Shown piece after piece: positions 17,640-26,796 of a stretch of 64,000 nucleotides of DNA (positions are counted from its first letter, which is position 1; the number at the start of each line of letters is the position of its first letter). Below the pieces are notes generated by a model, which did not search any database, was not told where the DNA came from, and saw only the letters and a program-made list of their open reading frames with translations. The translations under genes were made by a program, and so were the position numbers. Source of the DNA: an uncultured Victivallales bacterium (GTDB lineage Bacteria; Verrucomicrobiota; Lentisphaeria; Victivallales; UBA1829); NCBI GenBank assembly GCA_934644965.1, contig CAKUDG010000011.1, forward strand, positions 1 through 64,000. The letters run 5' to 3'.

Positions 17640-18629
17640 TCACCCGGCCTTCAGACATCCTGCGGCAAGAAAGCGCCCGTTCTCAAAGCCGACGTTCCGG
17701 GGAAGGCTGACGGCAATGGAACTCATTCCGACCGCTTCAAGAGGATTGTCCCGCCCGAGCCGCCAGAAGTCTTCTTCGGAGAAAGAGGGGAACAGCCCTG
17801 CCAGGAAATTCAGACAATCCAGCATGACGGCGGAACTTCCGGCAAGGGTGGGGGCATTCAGATTCCGGATCGCCCCGTCCGGACAGACGCGGACGCGGGT
17901 GCCGAAGATTTCATATTCTCCTTCCGGGAGTCCGGCGACCGGGGCACTGTCGCTCGTAATGACAGTGCGGGAAATTCCCTTCAGCCCGAGAACGATTTTG
18001 AGGAAGGAACGCGGCACATGATGCCCGTCGCTGATCAGCATCGGGCGCAGAGAGGAAGCCAGCTGCGCATAAACCGGATTCCCGTGACGGTTCAGCAGAT
18101 TCGGAATCCCGTTCCCGAGATGAGTGGAAAGAGTGGCTCCGACGGCAATCGCGCGTGCGACATCCTCGTCTTCCGCAAGCGAATGCCCCACGGACACCGT
18201 AACACCTGTCTCCCTCGCATGAGCAATCAGCGTTTCGGCCCCGGGCCGTTCCGGCGCTACCGTCAGAAGTCTGACCTTTCCCCGCGCCAGTCCATACAGT
18301 TCGTCGAACAAAGCCGGGGAAGGTTCCCGCACAGCCTGAAGCGGATGCGCCCCCAGTGCTCCCGGTTCCGGGGAAATAAACGGACCCTCCAGATGAATTC
18401 CCAGAAGACGTCCGCGGAGTGCCGGCTCCTCCGATGCCTCCGCCAGAACAGGAAGGACATGTCTGTAGATTTCCATTGAACTGGTAATCACCGTGGCAAG
18501 GAAGGCTCCTGTCCCGCGTTTTTCCAGTTCGTCCGCAACGGAAAGGACTTTCCCGACTGTGAGATCCGTACGCGAAAAATCAATCCCGAGAAATCCGTTC
18601 ACCTGCAAATCCACAAAAGAAGATCTCAT
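17640..18629 (-). CDS. nagA: N-acetylglucosamine-6-phosphate deacetylase, minimal form
   Basis: Amidohydrolase that removes acetate from GlcNAc-6-P. Motifs: DLQVNG (7-12), HLEGPF (79-84, metal ligand Glu), GHS (148-150), STHLGNG (His170), DGHHV (201-205) and TSDSAP (225-230) with the catalytic Asp. I chose the ATG at 18629; the frame extends upstream but only as Arg/Lys/Glu low complexity. The enzyme therefore begins right at the first barrel strand and lacks most of the N-terminal half of the usual small beta-sandwich domain. At 329 residues it is shorter than the typical 380. Its THLGNGIP replaces the common THLFNAM, so it is a divergent branch. Confidence 0.85.
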   Translation of the reverse strand: MRSSFVDLQVNGFLGIDFSRTDLTVGKVLSVADELEKRGTGAFLATVITSSMEIYRHVLPVLAEASEEPALRGRLLGIHLEGPFISPEPGALGAHPLQAVREPSPALFDELYGLARGKVRLLTVAPERPGAETLIAHARETGVTVSVGHSLAEDEDVARAIAVGATLSTHLGNGIPNLLNRHGNPVYAQLASSLRPMLISDGHHVPRSFLKIVLGLKGISRTVITSDSAPVAGLPEGEYEIFGTRVRVCPDGAIRNLNAPTLAGSSAVMLDCLNFLAGLFPSFSEEDFWRLGRDNPLEAVGMSSIAVSLPRNVGFENGRFLAAGCLKAG

Positions 18630-19147
18630 TTTCCCACTCTCCCGTATTGTATTGGCGTCTCTTCTCTTTCTTTTCTCCATCCCGGCAGACCTCCCCCCCC
18701 CCCGGAACAACGGGAACAGGTTTTTCCGCTCCAGTCCGGAACGCCGCCTTCTTTTTCTTTTCTTCCTCTTCTCCGGAAGAAACATCCCTTGCCCATCTTT
18801 TCCCTCTTCTTCTTTTTCTCCCCGTCTCCACATCCACCCTTCCGCAGACTAGCTGAAGACAGGCGGGGAACAAACAGCATTCGGGAAAAGAAAAAGCGGG
18901 AATGATCAGGAGACTGTATCCCGAATCCGCAAAAAATACAAGCCCCCCTTTTGCATTTCCTCCGAATCGGGTTACATTGCTGGGAATTGCAGAACCGACA
19001 ATATACAACAGGATTGCGCATTCAGGCCCGGAAATTCTGAAGAGAAACTCTAGAGCGACTCTGCAAAGGAAAAGGGGATGGATGTGCGCTTTTCTGCCTC
19101 CTGCACTGCAACATGATGTATGAATGTGAAAACGGGAAGTGACAGAC
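18630..19147. other. low-complexity spacer between divergent genes
   Basis: The first 230 bases are pyrimidine-rich on the plus strand and include a run of eleven C near 18692. Open frames here translate to Arg/Lys/Glu-rich strings and are not credible. The second half is less biased and probably carries the promoter of the binding-protein gene at 19148. GGGAAG at about 19134 is its ribosome site. Confidence 0.4.
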
Positions 19148-21025
19148 ATGAATCAAAACGCCTATTTTAATGTCATAGCCACTCTGCTTCTGGCGGCGGT
19201 GGTCAGCTTCGGCATTCTCGGGATCAACGCGGTGGACCGCGTCCGCTTCAATCTGGAGGAAATCAAGCATTCTCTGCGCGAACTCGGTCAGCATTCGGGA
19301 ACAGGGACGATGCGTTTGGGAACTTCCGCGGCGGAGGAGTCGAAATCCACCGGGGGGGGGATGTCCGGGAGTCCGGTTTCCAGGGCGGCGAATGCGGAAT
19401 TTTTCGATCCGGACGCGCAGCAGGGAGGACGTCTCATCAGCGCCATCGAAAGCGATACGAAAAATATGAATGCCCTTGTCAACGGAGACGCCACCGTTGC
19501 GATGCTCTGGAGCAAAACCATGGATACTCTTGCGGAACGCAATTATGAGAATATCAATGAGTTTCAGCCCCTTCTCGCGGAATCGTGGACCCTTTCGGAA
19601 GACAAGATGACCTACAGGATCAAACTGCGCAAGGGAATTCTCTGGCATGATTTCACGGATCCGGTGACGGGAAGGGAATGGAGAAATGTGGAAGTCACGG
19701 CGCAGGATTTCCAGTTTTATGTGAACGTCATTCAGGATGAGACGGTCGATGCCGCTCCCATGCGCGGATATCTTCAGGGGATCAAGGAAGTCCGCGTTCT
19801 GAACGATTATGAATTTGAAGTGGTGTGGAAGGAGAAATATTTTCTTTCGATGGAGATCACGCTGTCGCTGTCCCCGCTGCCCCGGCACCTCTATCATGCG
19901 TATGAGGGGCCTTTCGACGGACGGCGTTTCAATGATGATCATGAACGCAACCGGATCATTGTCGGCTGCGGCCCCTACCGCTTCGTCCGCTGGGACAAGG
20001 GACGGCGCATCCTGCTGAAGCGTTTTGAAAAATATTACGGTGCGGCGCTCGGGATCATGCCTCCGGTCGAAACCCTTGTTTTCGAGCTGATCCAGCACCC
20101 GAACACACGACTCCAGGCACTGATCTCGGAGGATATCGACGAAGACAGTCTCACACCCGACCAGTGGGTTCACCGCACTTCCGGAAAAGCCTTCGATGAA
20201 ACAGACGGCATCCTCCGGAAAATCAAATATCCCTCCTTCTCCTACAACTACATCGGGATGAATCAGAAAAATCCTCTGTTCCGGGACCGCCGCGTCCGGA
20301 TTGCCCTGAGCCATCTTGTGGACCGGGAACGAATCATACGCGATGTGTATTTCAATCTTGCCCGTCCCGTCTCCGGGCCTTTCCCGCTGGACAATCCGGC
20401 AAACAATCCGGACATTCTCCCCTATGAATTTTCCGTCGAAACCGCAAAACGGCTCCTCGCCGAAGCAGGCTGGAAGGACAGCGACGGCGACGGCATCCTG
20501 GACAAGGACGGCATCCCCTTCACCTTCCGTCTGATGTATCCCAACACCTCCACCATCTACCAGAAAATGCTTCCGCTCATCAAGGAAGACATGGCCAAGG
20601 CGGGAGTCAACATGGAACTTCTGGGTCTGGAATGGGCGGTGGTGGTTCAGCGCCTGGAAAAGAAGAACTATGAAGCCTGCGCGCTCGGCTGGACCGGCAC
20701 CCTCACACCGGATCCCTACCAGCTCTGGCATTCCTCCTATGCGGACATGGAAGGATCCAGCAATCACATTGGATTCGTCAATGCGGAAGCGGACAGTCTC
20801 ATTGAACAAATCCGGGTCTGTTTCGATCCCGCGGAACGGGAACGGCTCTACCACGCTTTCCACCGGCTCATTCACGAGGAAGAGCCTTATATCTTCCTTT
20901 TCTCGCCCTACAACCTGATGGTCATCAACCGCCGTTATGAAAATGTGCACATCTTTCCCACGGGAGTCCCGACCAATATCCTGTGGGTGCCGAAAGATCA
21001 GCAGCTTGCGGTCCCGGGCGCATGA
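19148..21025 (+). CDS. family 5 solute-binding protein, membrane-anchored
   Basis: A 625-residue SBP_bac_5 protein, the family that delivers oligopeptides, dipeptides, nickel or oligosaccharides to ABC importers. Typical segments are LLAESWTLSEDKMTYRIKLR, VTAQDFQFYV, FSYNYIGMNQKNPLFRDRRV and ALSHLVDRERII. The N-terminus (residues 8-30) is one hydrophobic span without a lipobox or clear signal peptidase site, followed by a helical, then Gly/Ser-rich linker to about residue 85, so it seems tethered to the inner membrane. No permease or ATPase gene lies next to it. An acidic SDGDGILDKDG loop resembles a calcium-binding motif. Confidence 0.85.
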   Translation: MNQNAYFNVIATLLLAAVVSFGILGINAVDRVRFNLEEIKHSLRELGQHSGTGTMRLGTSAAEESKSTGGGMSGSPVSRAANAEFFDPDAQQGGRLISAIESDTKNMNALVNGDATVAMLWSKTMDTLAERNYENINEFQPLLAESWTLSEDKMTYRIKLRKGILWHDFTDPVTGREWRNVEVTAQDFQFYVNVIQDETVDAAPMRGYLQGIKEVRVLNDYEFEVVWKEKYFLSMEITLSLSPLPRHLYHAYEGPFDGRRFNDDHERNRIIVGCGPYRFVRWDKGRRILLKRFEKYYGAALGIMPPVETLVFELIQHPNTRLQALISEDIDEDSLTPDQWVHRTSGKAFDETDGILRKIKYPSFSYNYIGMNQKNPLFRDRRVRIALSHLVDRERIIRDVYFNLARPVSGPFPLDNPANNPDILPYEFSVETAKRLLAEAGWKDSDGDGILDKDGIPFTFRLMYPNTSTIYQKMLPLIKEDMAKAGVNMELLGLEWAVVVQRLEKKNYEACALGWTGTLTPDPYQLWHSSYADMEGSSNHIGFVNAEADSLIEQIRVCFDPAERERLYHAFHRLIHEEEPYIFLFSPYNLMVINRRYENVHIFPTGVPTNILWVPKDQQLAVPGA

Positions 21026-21067
21026 GACAAGAGAAATCACCGTCAACACCTATCTTTTCAGGGAATC

Positions 21068-22669
21068 ATGAAAAAACTCAGGAAGAATGACCCCAGGCGT
21101 CTTCGTCTGCAGAAATATGCTCCTCTCGCGGTGACGGCTTTCGCCGCCTTCACACTCTTTACGAGTCTTTTCCGGCCCTTCTGGTTTGATGAAGTCCTGA
21201 CCGTTTCCCTCGTCAAATATTTTTCCCCCTCCGGTGGTCCCGTGGCCATTTACCAGGCCTACGACATCCCCAACAACCACATTGTCTTCTCCCTGATCCT
21301 TTCCTTCTGGCTGCGCTTCCTGGAATGGGGATCGGAAATCCAGCCGCTCTTCCTCTACCGTATCCCGACGGCGGCGGCGGCGCTGCTTTCCATCTTCCTG
21401 CTGATCCGGCTTCTCCGGCGCAAGTTCGGAACTGTGAGCATGCTCCTGACCCTTTCCCCCTTCTGCGTCTCGGCTTCCTTCGCCGTTTTCGGAACGGCGC
21501 TGCGCGGGTACATGACCGGATTCCTCCTCACCATCCTGGCCTTCCTTGCCGCGGAAAAATGGATGCGCAGAAATTCTCTCCCGGCGCTGCTGCTGTATTT
21601 CCTTTCTTCCCTCCTCGCCGTGGGAACGGCTCCGACCTGTCTTGCCGCTCTGACGGGAACCGCCCTGATGTTTTCCTCCCGCCTCGCAGTCCGGAAGGAC
21701 CGTGGATATGAAGTCTGGAAATGGGCCGTTCTCCTTGTCACGCCACCGCTTTCCCTCGCGGCCTTTTATCTGCCGATTCTTCCGAAGTTTCTGCACTGCG
21801 CAGGGTTGGGTGAGGGATGGTTTTCAGCGGAAAATGCAATCTGGAATCTGTATCTGTCTTTCGCGCTCTGTGTTCTTCCGGCGCTTCCGTTTGCGGCGGC
21901 GGGATTCGTGACGGCCTGGAGAAAGCATCCTGTCCTCCGGCTGCGCATCCTTTCCGCCGGACTGGTGTTTCTGCTGCCTCTGCCCGCTTTTTTTGTTTTC
22001 AAAGTCCCTGTGTTTCCGAGGGTGTTTTTCCCGCTTTTCCCGCTCTGGCTCTTCTGGACGGCTTTCGGACTCTCCTTTTTCTGCAGGGGAATTCTCTTCC
22101 GGAGGAGGGAAAAAGCTCAGGGGAAAAACCGTCGTCCTCAGGCGGAGGGGGGAAAAGAGGAAGAAAAACGCCGTTACAGTATTGGGCTCTACAGCTACAG
22201 GGCAGTCATGCTCACCTGCCTGCTGCCCGCCGCACTGACCATCGCATGGATGTTTCTTTCCATTCACGGATCCGCGGCGGTCAGCAATGCGGTGTTCGGG
22301 GATCCCAGACAGGACGACCTCTATTACCCGCACTATGCGCGTATGGAGGATTTCCGTCCCGATGAAACCGCTGCATGGCTCGGGAAACAGGCCCGGGAGG
22401 GGCGTCGCTTCCTCGCTTTTGTCAGCTTCCAGGCGGATCCGCATGCCACAAAATTCTATGCCATGTTTGAGGAAGGACTCTCCTCGGAATCTATCCTCTT
22501 CGATCTCCCAAACCGGGAAAAAATTCCCTTCCTTCCACGCATCGGAACGATCTATCTCATCTGCAGCGGAGAACAGGATCTGAACGAAACCCTGGAGCGC
22601 TTCGGATTCCGGAAAGCCGTCCCCGTCTACACGACTGTGCTCCAGCAGATTTATGAGGTCGTGGAGTAA
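21068..22669 (+). CDS. GT39-like polytopic glycosyltransferase
   Basis: A 533-residue membrane protein with roughly ten or more hydrophobic spans and a soluble C-terminal tail of about 120 residues. The first extracytoplasmic loop has FWFDEVLT (Asp41-Glu42) and DIPNNHIVF, the acidic and histidine pattern of the GT-C family GT39/PMT_2 and ArnT-like enzymes, which use polyprenyl-phosphate sugars. It would glycosylate a protein or lipid on the periplasmic side. It starts 42 bases after the binding-protein gene and is probably cotranscribed with it. The acceptor is unknown. Confidence 0.7.
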   Translation: MKKLRKNDPRRLRLQKYAPLAVTAFAAFTLFTSLFRPFWFDEVLTVSLVKYFSPSGGPVAIYQAYDIPNNHIVFSLILSFWLRFLEWGSEIQPLFLYRIPTAAAALLSIFLLIRLLRRKFGTVSMLLTLSPFCVSASFAVFGTALRGYMTGFLLTILAFLAAEKWMRRNSLPALLLYFLSSLLAVGTAPTCLAALTGTALMFSSRLAVRKDRGYEVWKWAVLLVTPPLSLAAFYLPILPKFLHCAGLGEGWFSAENAIWNLYLSFALCVLPALPFAAAGFVTAWRKHPVLRLRILSAGLVFLLPLPAFFVFKVPVFPRVFFPLFPLWLFWTAFGLSFFCRGILFRRREKAQGKNRRPQAEGGKEEEKRRYSIGLYSYRAVMLTCLLPAALTIAWMFLSIHGSAAVSNAVFGDPRQDDLYYPHYARMEDFRPDETAAWLGKQAREGRRFLAFVSFQADPHATKFYAMFEEGLSSESILFDLPNREKIPFLPRIGTIYLICSGEQDLNETLERFGFRKAVPVYTTVLQQIYEVVE

Positions 22670-22827
22670 ATCCGGGGCGGTCTTCCATCCGGAGGGAGAA
22701 GGAAAGCCGGAGGAGCGGCAGAAGGATTTCTCCGCTTTTCCCACACGTCTTCCCCAATCTCTTCCCCCATCTCTTCCTTCCCGCCTCCACGACTCTCTTT
22801 CCCTTCCCGGGCGTGGAATCAATGCGA

Positions 22828-23871
22828 TTACGGTTCGCGCAGATTGAAATAGTCCGCCTCATACCCGTGTTCCGAAAGGCTTTTCAGCGCCGCCTCAATC
22901 CGTTCGAAATGTTCCGGGATATAATTGGAATAGAAGGGATAGGAATATTGTTCATGGGATCCGAAATTGATGAAGTCCTTCCCCGGAATTGCGTAACAGG
23001 ATTCCAGATGACGCAGAATCTGCTCCGTGCTGAGCAGATTGCAGAAGAATTCAACAGGAATCTGAAGCTGATCGTGTCTGAAATCATAGACCCCGAAGAA
23101 TTCGCGTCCGTACGTTTCCCGCAGCTGCTTCCAGAAACGCTCATGAACGGTAAAAACCTTCATTCCTTCCTCTCTCAGAAAACGCATGCTCTCTTCATTG
23201 GTGACGCGGTAGAAATGCATGATCACAGGTGCGACAACGGTTTTTTCGCCGGCAAAACGCCGGATCTGTTCCGTCACGGCACGGAAATGTTCCGGGAGTT
23301 TTTCCGGGAAGGCCTCGCAGTAGGGATTGCCCGGGAATTCGGAATAGGCATGGGGGGCGAGACGCAGCCAGGAGGAATTGTCTTCCCATTCACTCCGGTA
23401 GGAATCGGACATTTCCGTCAGGAGGAAAGGTTCGTGGTCGTTCCGGAAAAAGGTGTTCAGCGTGACCTTCATGCCGTAGCGGAGGTGCATGCGCCGGAGA
23501 AAATCCAGATAAAAACTGTCGAAAATGGAATGATGACGTTTCCGGACGATTTCGGTCAGGAAAAAGGAATTGTCGTCGATGAAGAAGTTGTAGCGTTTTC
23601 CCCGGTCGTAATCACAGACGGGCCGGATCCGCAATGTCTCGGTTCCATCCTCCAGGAGCAGTTCGGGGAAGCGTCCGCGGAGCTCCGCTTCGCCACGGAA
23701 CGAAGCATCCTCCTCCGAATGCGCGGGCACTCCGTTGATGCGGACGGTCCGCCCCGGGAGCGTTTTCCCGCGCACTTCAATCCGGAAAAAGTCCGGTCCG
23801 CATTCCAGGGCCCGCGCATGATTGATCAGTTCGCCGTCGATGGGAAATGTGCTTGTCAGATGCTGTGTCAT
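22828..23871 (-). CDS. polysaccharide deacetylase-like protein
   Basis: A 347-residue protein without a signal peptide. The N-terminal 75 residues are beta-rich. From about residue 90 the layout suggests a NodB-like (CE4) barrel: NFFIDDNSFFL with the acidic pair, MKVTLNTFFRND, WLRLAPHAYSEFPGNPY with a possible metal histidine, and PVIMHFYRV. Relatives in Lentisphaerae and Bacteroidetes are, as far as I recall, uncharacterised. A role in trimming a sugar or glycan is inferred. AGGAG stands eleven bases before the ATG. It may be read with the genes upstream on the same strand, after a 230-base gap. Confidence 0.55.
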   Translation of the reverse strand: MTQHLTSTFPIDGELINHARALECGPDFFRIEVRGKTLPGRTVRINGVPAHSEEDASFRGEAELRGRFPELLLEDGTETLRIRPVCDYDRGKRYNFFIDDNSFFLTEIVRKRHHSIFDSFYLDFLRRMHLRYGMKVTLNTFFRNDHEPFLLTEMSDSYRSEWEDNSSWLRLAPHAYSEFPGNPYCEAFPEKLPEHFRAVTEQIRRFAGEKTVVAPVIMHFYRVTNEESMRFLREEGMKVFTVHERFWKQLRETYGREFFGVYDFRHDQLQIPVEFFCNLLSTEQILRHLESCYAIPGKDFINFGSHEQYSYPFYSNYIPEHFERIEAALKSLSEHGYEADYFNLREP

Positions 23872-24100
23872 AAGGCTGTGTTCTCCTGTTCTGTTCGGGT
23901 TCTTCCCTCTTTTTTCTTTTCAGGCTGATCCTTTTCCCTGATTATTTGTTTCCGCTTTTCTCCGGAGAAGATCCGGTTTTCTCTCTTATCATCACCGAAG
24001 GGATTCTCCTCTTTTTTCCCCTTCTCTGCAAGCATGGAAGAAAAAAAGACGGAAGGAGCTGCGGAGAGAAAAAAACACGTGATAAGGGAAAGGGAATCTC

Positions 24101-24301
24101 TCAGTCCTTCGGCGCAAAGAGGAGACATCCGGCCTCCCGGAAATGCTCAATCATCTCCCGGAGCTTCGGCACGGGGATGTCAAAGTGCGCGGAGAGGCAG
24201 GAGAGACAGAAAAACTCCGTCGCTCCGCGATGGACGATTTTGCGTGTCAATGCAATTTCGTCCTGTGAAAGCGGAGCGCGGCAGCGAGCGCAGAAACTCA
24301 T
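24101..24301 (-). CDS. zinc-ribbon miniprotein
   Basis: Sixty-six residues with CARC near the N-terminus and CLSC in the middle, a four-cysteine zinc-binding pattern, followed by a short helical tail. It overlaps the stop of the GH27 gene by four bases (ATGA at 24298-24301), which supports a real, translationally coupled gene. I know no function. Small Cys4 ribbons of this type can bind nucleic acid or a partner protein. Confidence 0.65.
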   Translation of the reverse strand: MSFCARCRAPLSQDEIALTRKIVHRGATEFFCLSCLSAHFDIPVPKLREMIEHFREAGCLLFAPKD

Positions 24302-25431
24302 ACGCGTTTCACCGGAGTCGCCCGGAAGATCTTGCAGGCGTACGGCTCCAGGGTTTCGATGCGCAGTTCCCTGTACACGGCAGAATCTCCTGTGAAGACA
24401 TCTTTGAACTGCAGATCGTATCCGGCGGCGAAGGGGAATCCGGCTTTTTCAAAGAGGAAGGAAGCACGGAGTTTCCTGTCCGTCATATTGAAGTAACCGA
24501 GAGCGAGGTCTCCTCCGGCGAGCATGCGCGCCAGCACCAGGGGCCCGGACCCTTCCACACTTCCTCCGACCACAAACGCCGGACGGCATTCCGGATCCTG
24601 ATCCATGGCAATCAGTTCCGGATTCACCACCAGATCCAGCACCTCGGGAGTCATCTTTCTGAGATCGCAGCCAAGCATGAGGGGAGCGCCCATCACGCAC
24701 CAGAGCGAGAACTGGGTGCGGTACTGATTGAAATCGCAGCCGGAACTGCCGACATTGCCTTTCCCGAACATGCCCACGGTCAGCATGTCCATGTCGTTGA
24801 AACACTGGGGCCCGGAATAGCAGAATTTTGCGATCTGGCTTTTCGCGATGTCGGTAAAGGACACGAAGTTGTCAATGATGTCGCCCGTGGAACGGTACAT
24901 GTGTGCGCCGGAGGAGCGGATCCAGCTCCAGACGTCATCGCTTCCCCAGTTGCATGCGGAGAAGAGGATGTCGCGTCCGCAGGCGCGCAGGGCGTTGCCC
25001 ATGCGGCGATAGAGCAGCGGACCGGAAGTTGTTCCGGGAGAGAAGCAGAAGTCGTATTTCAGGAAATCGACGCCGAATTCCGCAAAGGTTTCCGCATCCA
25101 GAAATTCGTGATCGAAACTGCCGGGATAGTCGGCGCAGGTCCGGACTCCGGCACAGGAATACATTCCGAATTTCAGTCCCCGCGAATGTACGTAGTCGGC
25201 AACGGCTTTCATCCCGTTCGGGAACTTTTCCCGGGAGGCGAGGAGTTTATGGGTCACGGAATCTCTTTCTTTTTCCGACCAGCAGTCATCGATCACAAGA
25301 TAACGGTATCCTGCTTTGTCGAGCCCGAGTTTCACAAACTGATCCGCGCTTTCGCAAATCAGTTTTTCCGAAATCTCGGAACCGAAGGTGTTCCAAGTGT
25401 TCCATCCCATGGGAGGCGTGTTGACCAGCAT
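24298..25431 (-). CDS. GH27 alpha-galactosidase
   Basis: A 377-residue retaining glycosidase. The family signatures are MGWNTWNTFG at the N-terminus, YRYLVIDDCW, the nucleophile Asp127 in FLKYDFC and the acid/base Asp184 in YRSTGDI. It has no signal peptide, so it acts in the cytoplasm, probably on melibiose- or raffinose-type alpha-galactosides taken up whole, though alpha-N-acetylgalactosaminidase activity is also known in this family. A small zinc-ribbon gene follows with a four-base overlap. A second, unrelated alpha-galactosidase of family GH4 lies at 46133. Confidence 0.92.
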   Translation of the reverse strand: MLVNTPPMGWNTWNTFGSEISEKLICESADQFVKLGLDKAGYRYLVIDDCWSEKERDSVTHKLLASREKFPNGMKAVADYVHSRGLKFGMYSCAGVRTCADYPGSFDHEFLDAETFAEFGVDFLKYDFCFSPGTTSGPLLYRRMGNALRACGRDILFSACNWGSDDVWSWIRSSGAHMYRSTGDIIDNFVSFTDIAKSQIAKFCYSGPQCFNDMDMLTVGMFGKGNVGSSGCDFNQYRTQFSLWCVMGAPLMLGCDLRKMTPEVLDLVVNPELIAMDQDPECRPAFVVGGSVEGSGPLVLARMLAGGDLALGYFNMTDRKLRASFLFEKAGFPFAAGYDLQFKDVFTGDSAVYRELRIETLEPYACKIFRATPVKRV

Positions 25432-25737
25432 GATCTCAAAATCCTTCTGATTGATTTGGTTGCATCACAAAAACGGACGGGGCGGGGGAGCCGCCCTCGG
25501 AGGACGAATTCGTTTTGAATGAACGTTTTTACCTTACGGCACAGAAATCATTTTTCAATGTCTTTTTTCTGTTTTCCGGCGTTTTCTCCACAAAAAAAGT
25601 TCGATCCGGAGAAGAAAAATGAAGCAAATGGGGTATCAAAGGAGCCGCTGCACGCTCAGACAGCGGCCGTGTGGTGCGGGGGGGAGAAGAAGCCGTCATG
25701 CCGGGATCTCGTCTTCCCCCTGCTCCACGGCGTTTCT
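25432..25737. other. gap upstream of the GH27 gene
   Basis: A 306-base gap between two minus-strand genes. It separates the end of aguA from the start of the GH27 gene and is where the promoter of the latter must lie. It has a mixed AT-rich section (25530-25640). I see no clear terminator, hairpin or gene. Confidence 0.35.
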
Positions 25738-26796
25738 TCAGGGAATCATCTGCTGGCTCAGGCAGTGAAGAGCACCCCCTTCCAGCAGGATATCCACACA
25801 GTCGAGCGGGACGATGTCACGCCCGGGAAAGGCGCTTCCGATGATTTCAAGCGCCTTTGCATCGTTTTTATCCTGACGGTAGGTCGGGACAAGAACCGCT
25901 CCGTTGATGATGAGGAAATTCGCATACGTCGCCGGCAGAACCTCCTCTCTCCAGCCTTCCGGACGGATCGGATCCGGTGACGGCAGCGCGAGCACTTCCA
26001 GAGGGGAACCGTCCGGAAGTCTCATCCGTTTCAAGGCATCGAAATTCCGTTTCAGGGCGTCATGATTGATGGAGGAGGGTTTTTCATCCACGGCTGCAAG
26101 GACGGCGTCTTTCCGGAAAAAACGGACCAGTGTATCAATGTGCCCGTCCGTGTCGTCGCCCTCGAGTCCGGACTTCAGCCAGAGCACGCATTCCGTGCCG
26201 AGGACATCCCGGAAGATCTCTTCCGCCCGTTCTTTCGTCAGTCCGGGATTCCGGTTCGGGTTCAAAACAACGGATTCCGTGCTCAGGAGGGCTCCCGCTC
26301 CGTTGACTTCAAGAGCTCCTCCCTCCAGCACCAGCGGCACGGGAAGGCAGGGGATTCCCAGAAATTCCGACATCTTCCGCGCGGCGGCATTGTCCAGATC
26401 CCAGGGGGGAAACTTCCCGCCCCAGGCGTTGTACTGGAAATCCAGCGCCGCGCGCTCTCCTGTCCGGAGGTTCCGCACAAAGACAGGTCCGTGATCGCGA
26501 CACCAGGCGTCATTGGTCTCCACGGGCAGGAATTCGATTCTGGAACAGTCCGCCCCGGCGTTCCGGAAAAGTTCCAGAGCCCGTTCCTGCGCGGAGACGG
26601 GGAGGCAGTTGACTTTCAGATCCTCATATTTTGTCACGGCGGCGGCAAATGCGGCGTAGGCCTCTTCCATTTCCTTCCGGCATCCGGGCCAGGTGAGGGG
26701 ATTCTGGGGATAGGAGAGAAGCACTGCGCTCTGCGTCTCCCATTCGGCGGGCATCCGCCATCCGGAAGAGAAATTCGGAGTGTGTTCATTCATCAT
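25738..26796 (-). CDS. aguA: agmatine deiminase
   Basis: Converts agmatine to N-carbamoylputrescine. A 352-residue member of the PAD_porph family with NDAWCRDHGPVFV, FQYNAWGGKFPPWDLD, LEGGALEVNG, the GDDTDGHIDT catalytic segment and the nucleophile Cys345 in GGALHCLSQQ. It follows aguB with an 11-base overlap (or eight if the second ATG at 26793 is used). Together they make the two-step agmatine-to-putrescine route. Confidence 0.95.
   Translation of the reverse strand: MMNEHTPNFSSGWRMPAEWETQSAVLLSYPQNPLTWPGCRKEMEEAYAAFAAAVTKYEDLKVNCLPVSAQERALELFRNAGADCSRIEFLPVETNDAWCRDHGPVFVRNLRTGERAALDFQYNAWGGKFPPWDLDNAAARKMSEFLGIPCLPVPLVLEGGALEVNGAGALLSTESVVLNPNRNPGLTKERAEEIFRDVLGTECVLWLKSGLEGDDTDGHIDTLVRFFRKDAVLAAVDEKPSSINHDALKRNFDALKRMRLPDGSPLEVLALPSPDPIRPEGWREEVLPATYANFLIINGAVLVPTYRQDKNDAKALEIIGSAFPGRDIVPLDCVDILLEGGALHCLSQQMIP

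Noticed and set aside
18630..18833. N-terminal extension of nagA
   Set aside because: The extra 68 residues are Arg/Lys/Glu low complexity over a polypyrimidine tract, and an ATG with a purine-rich site begins the conserved part.
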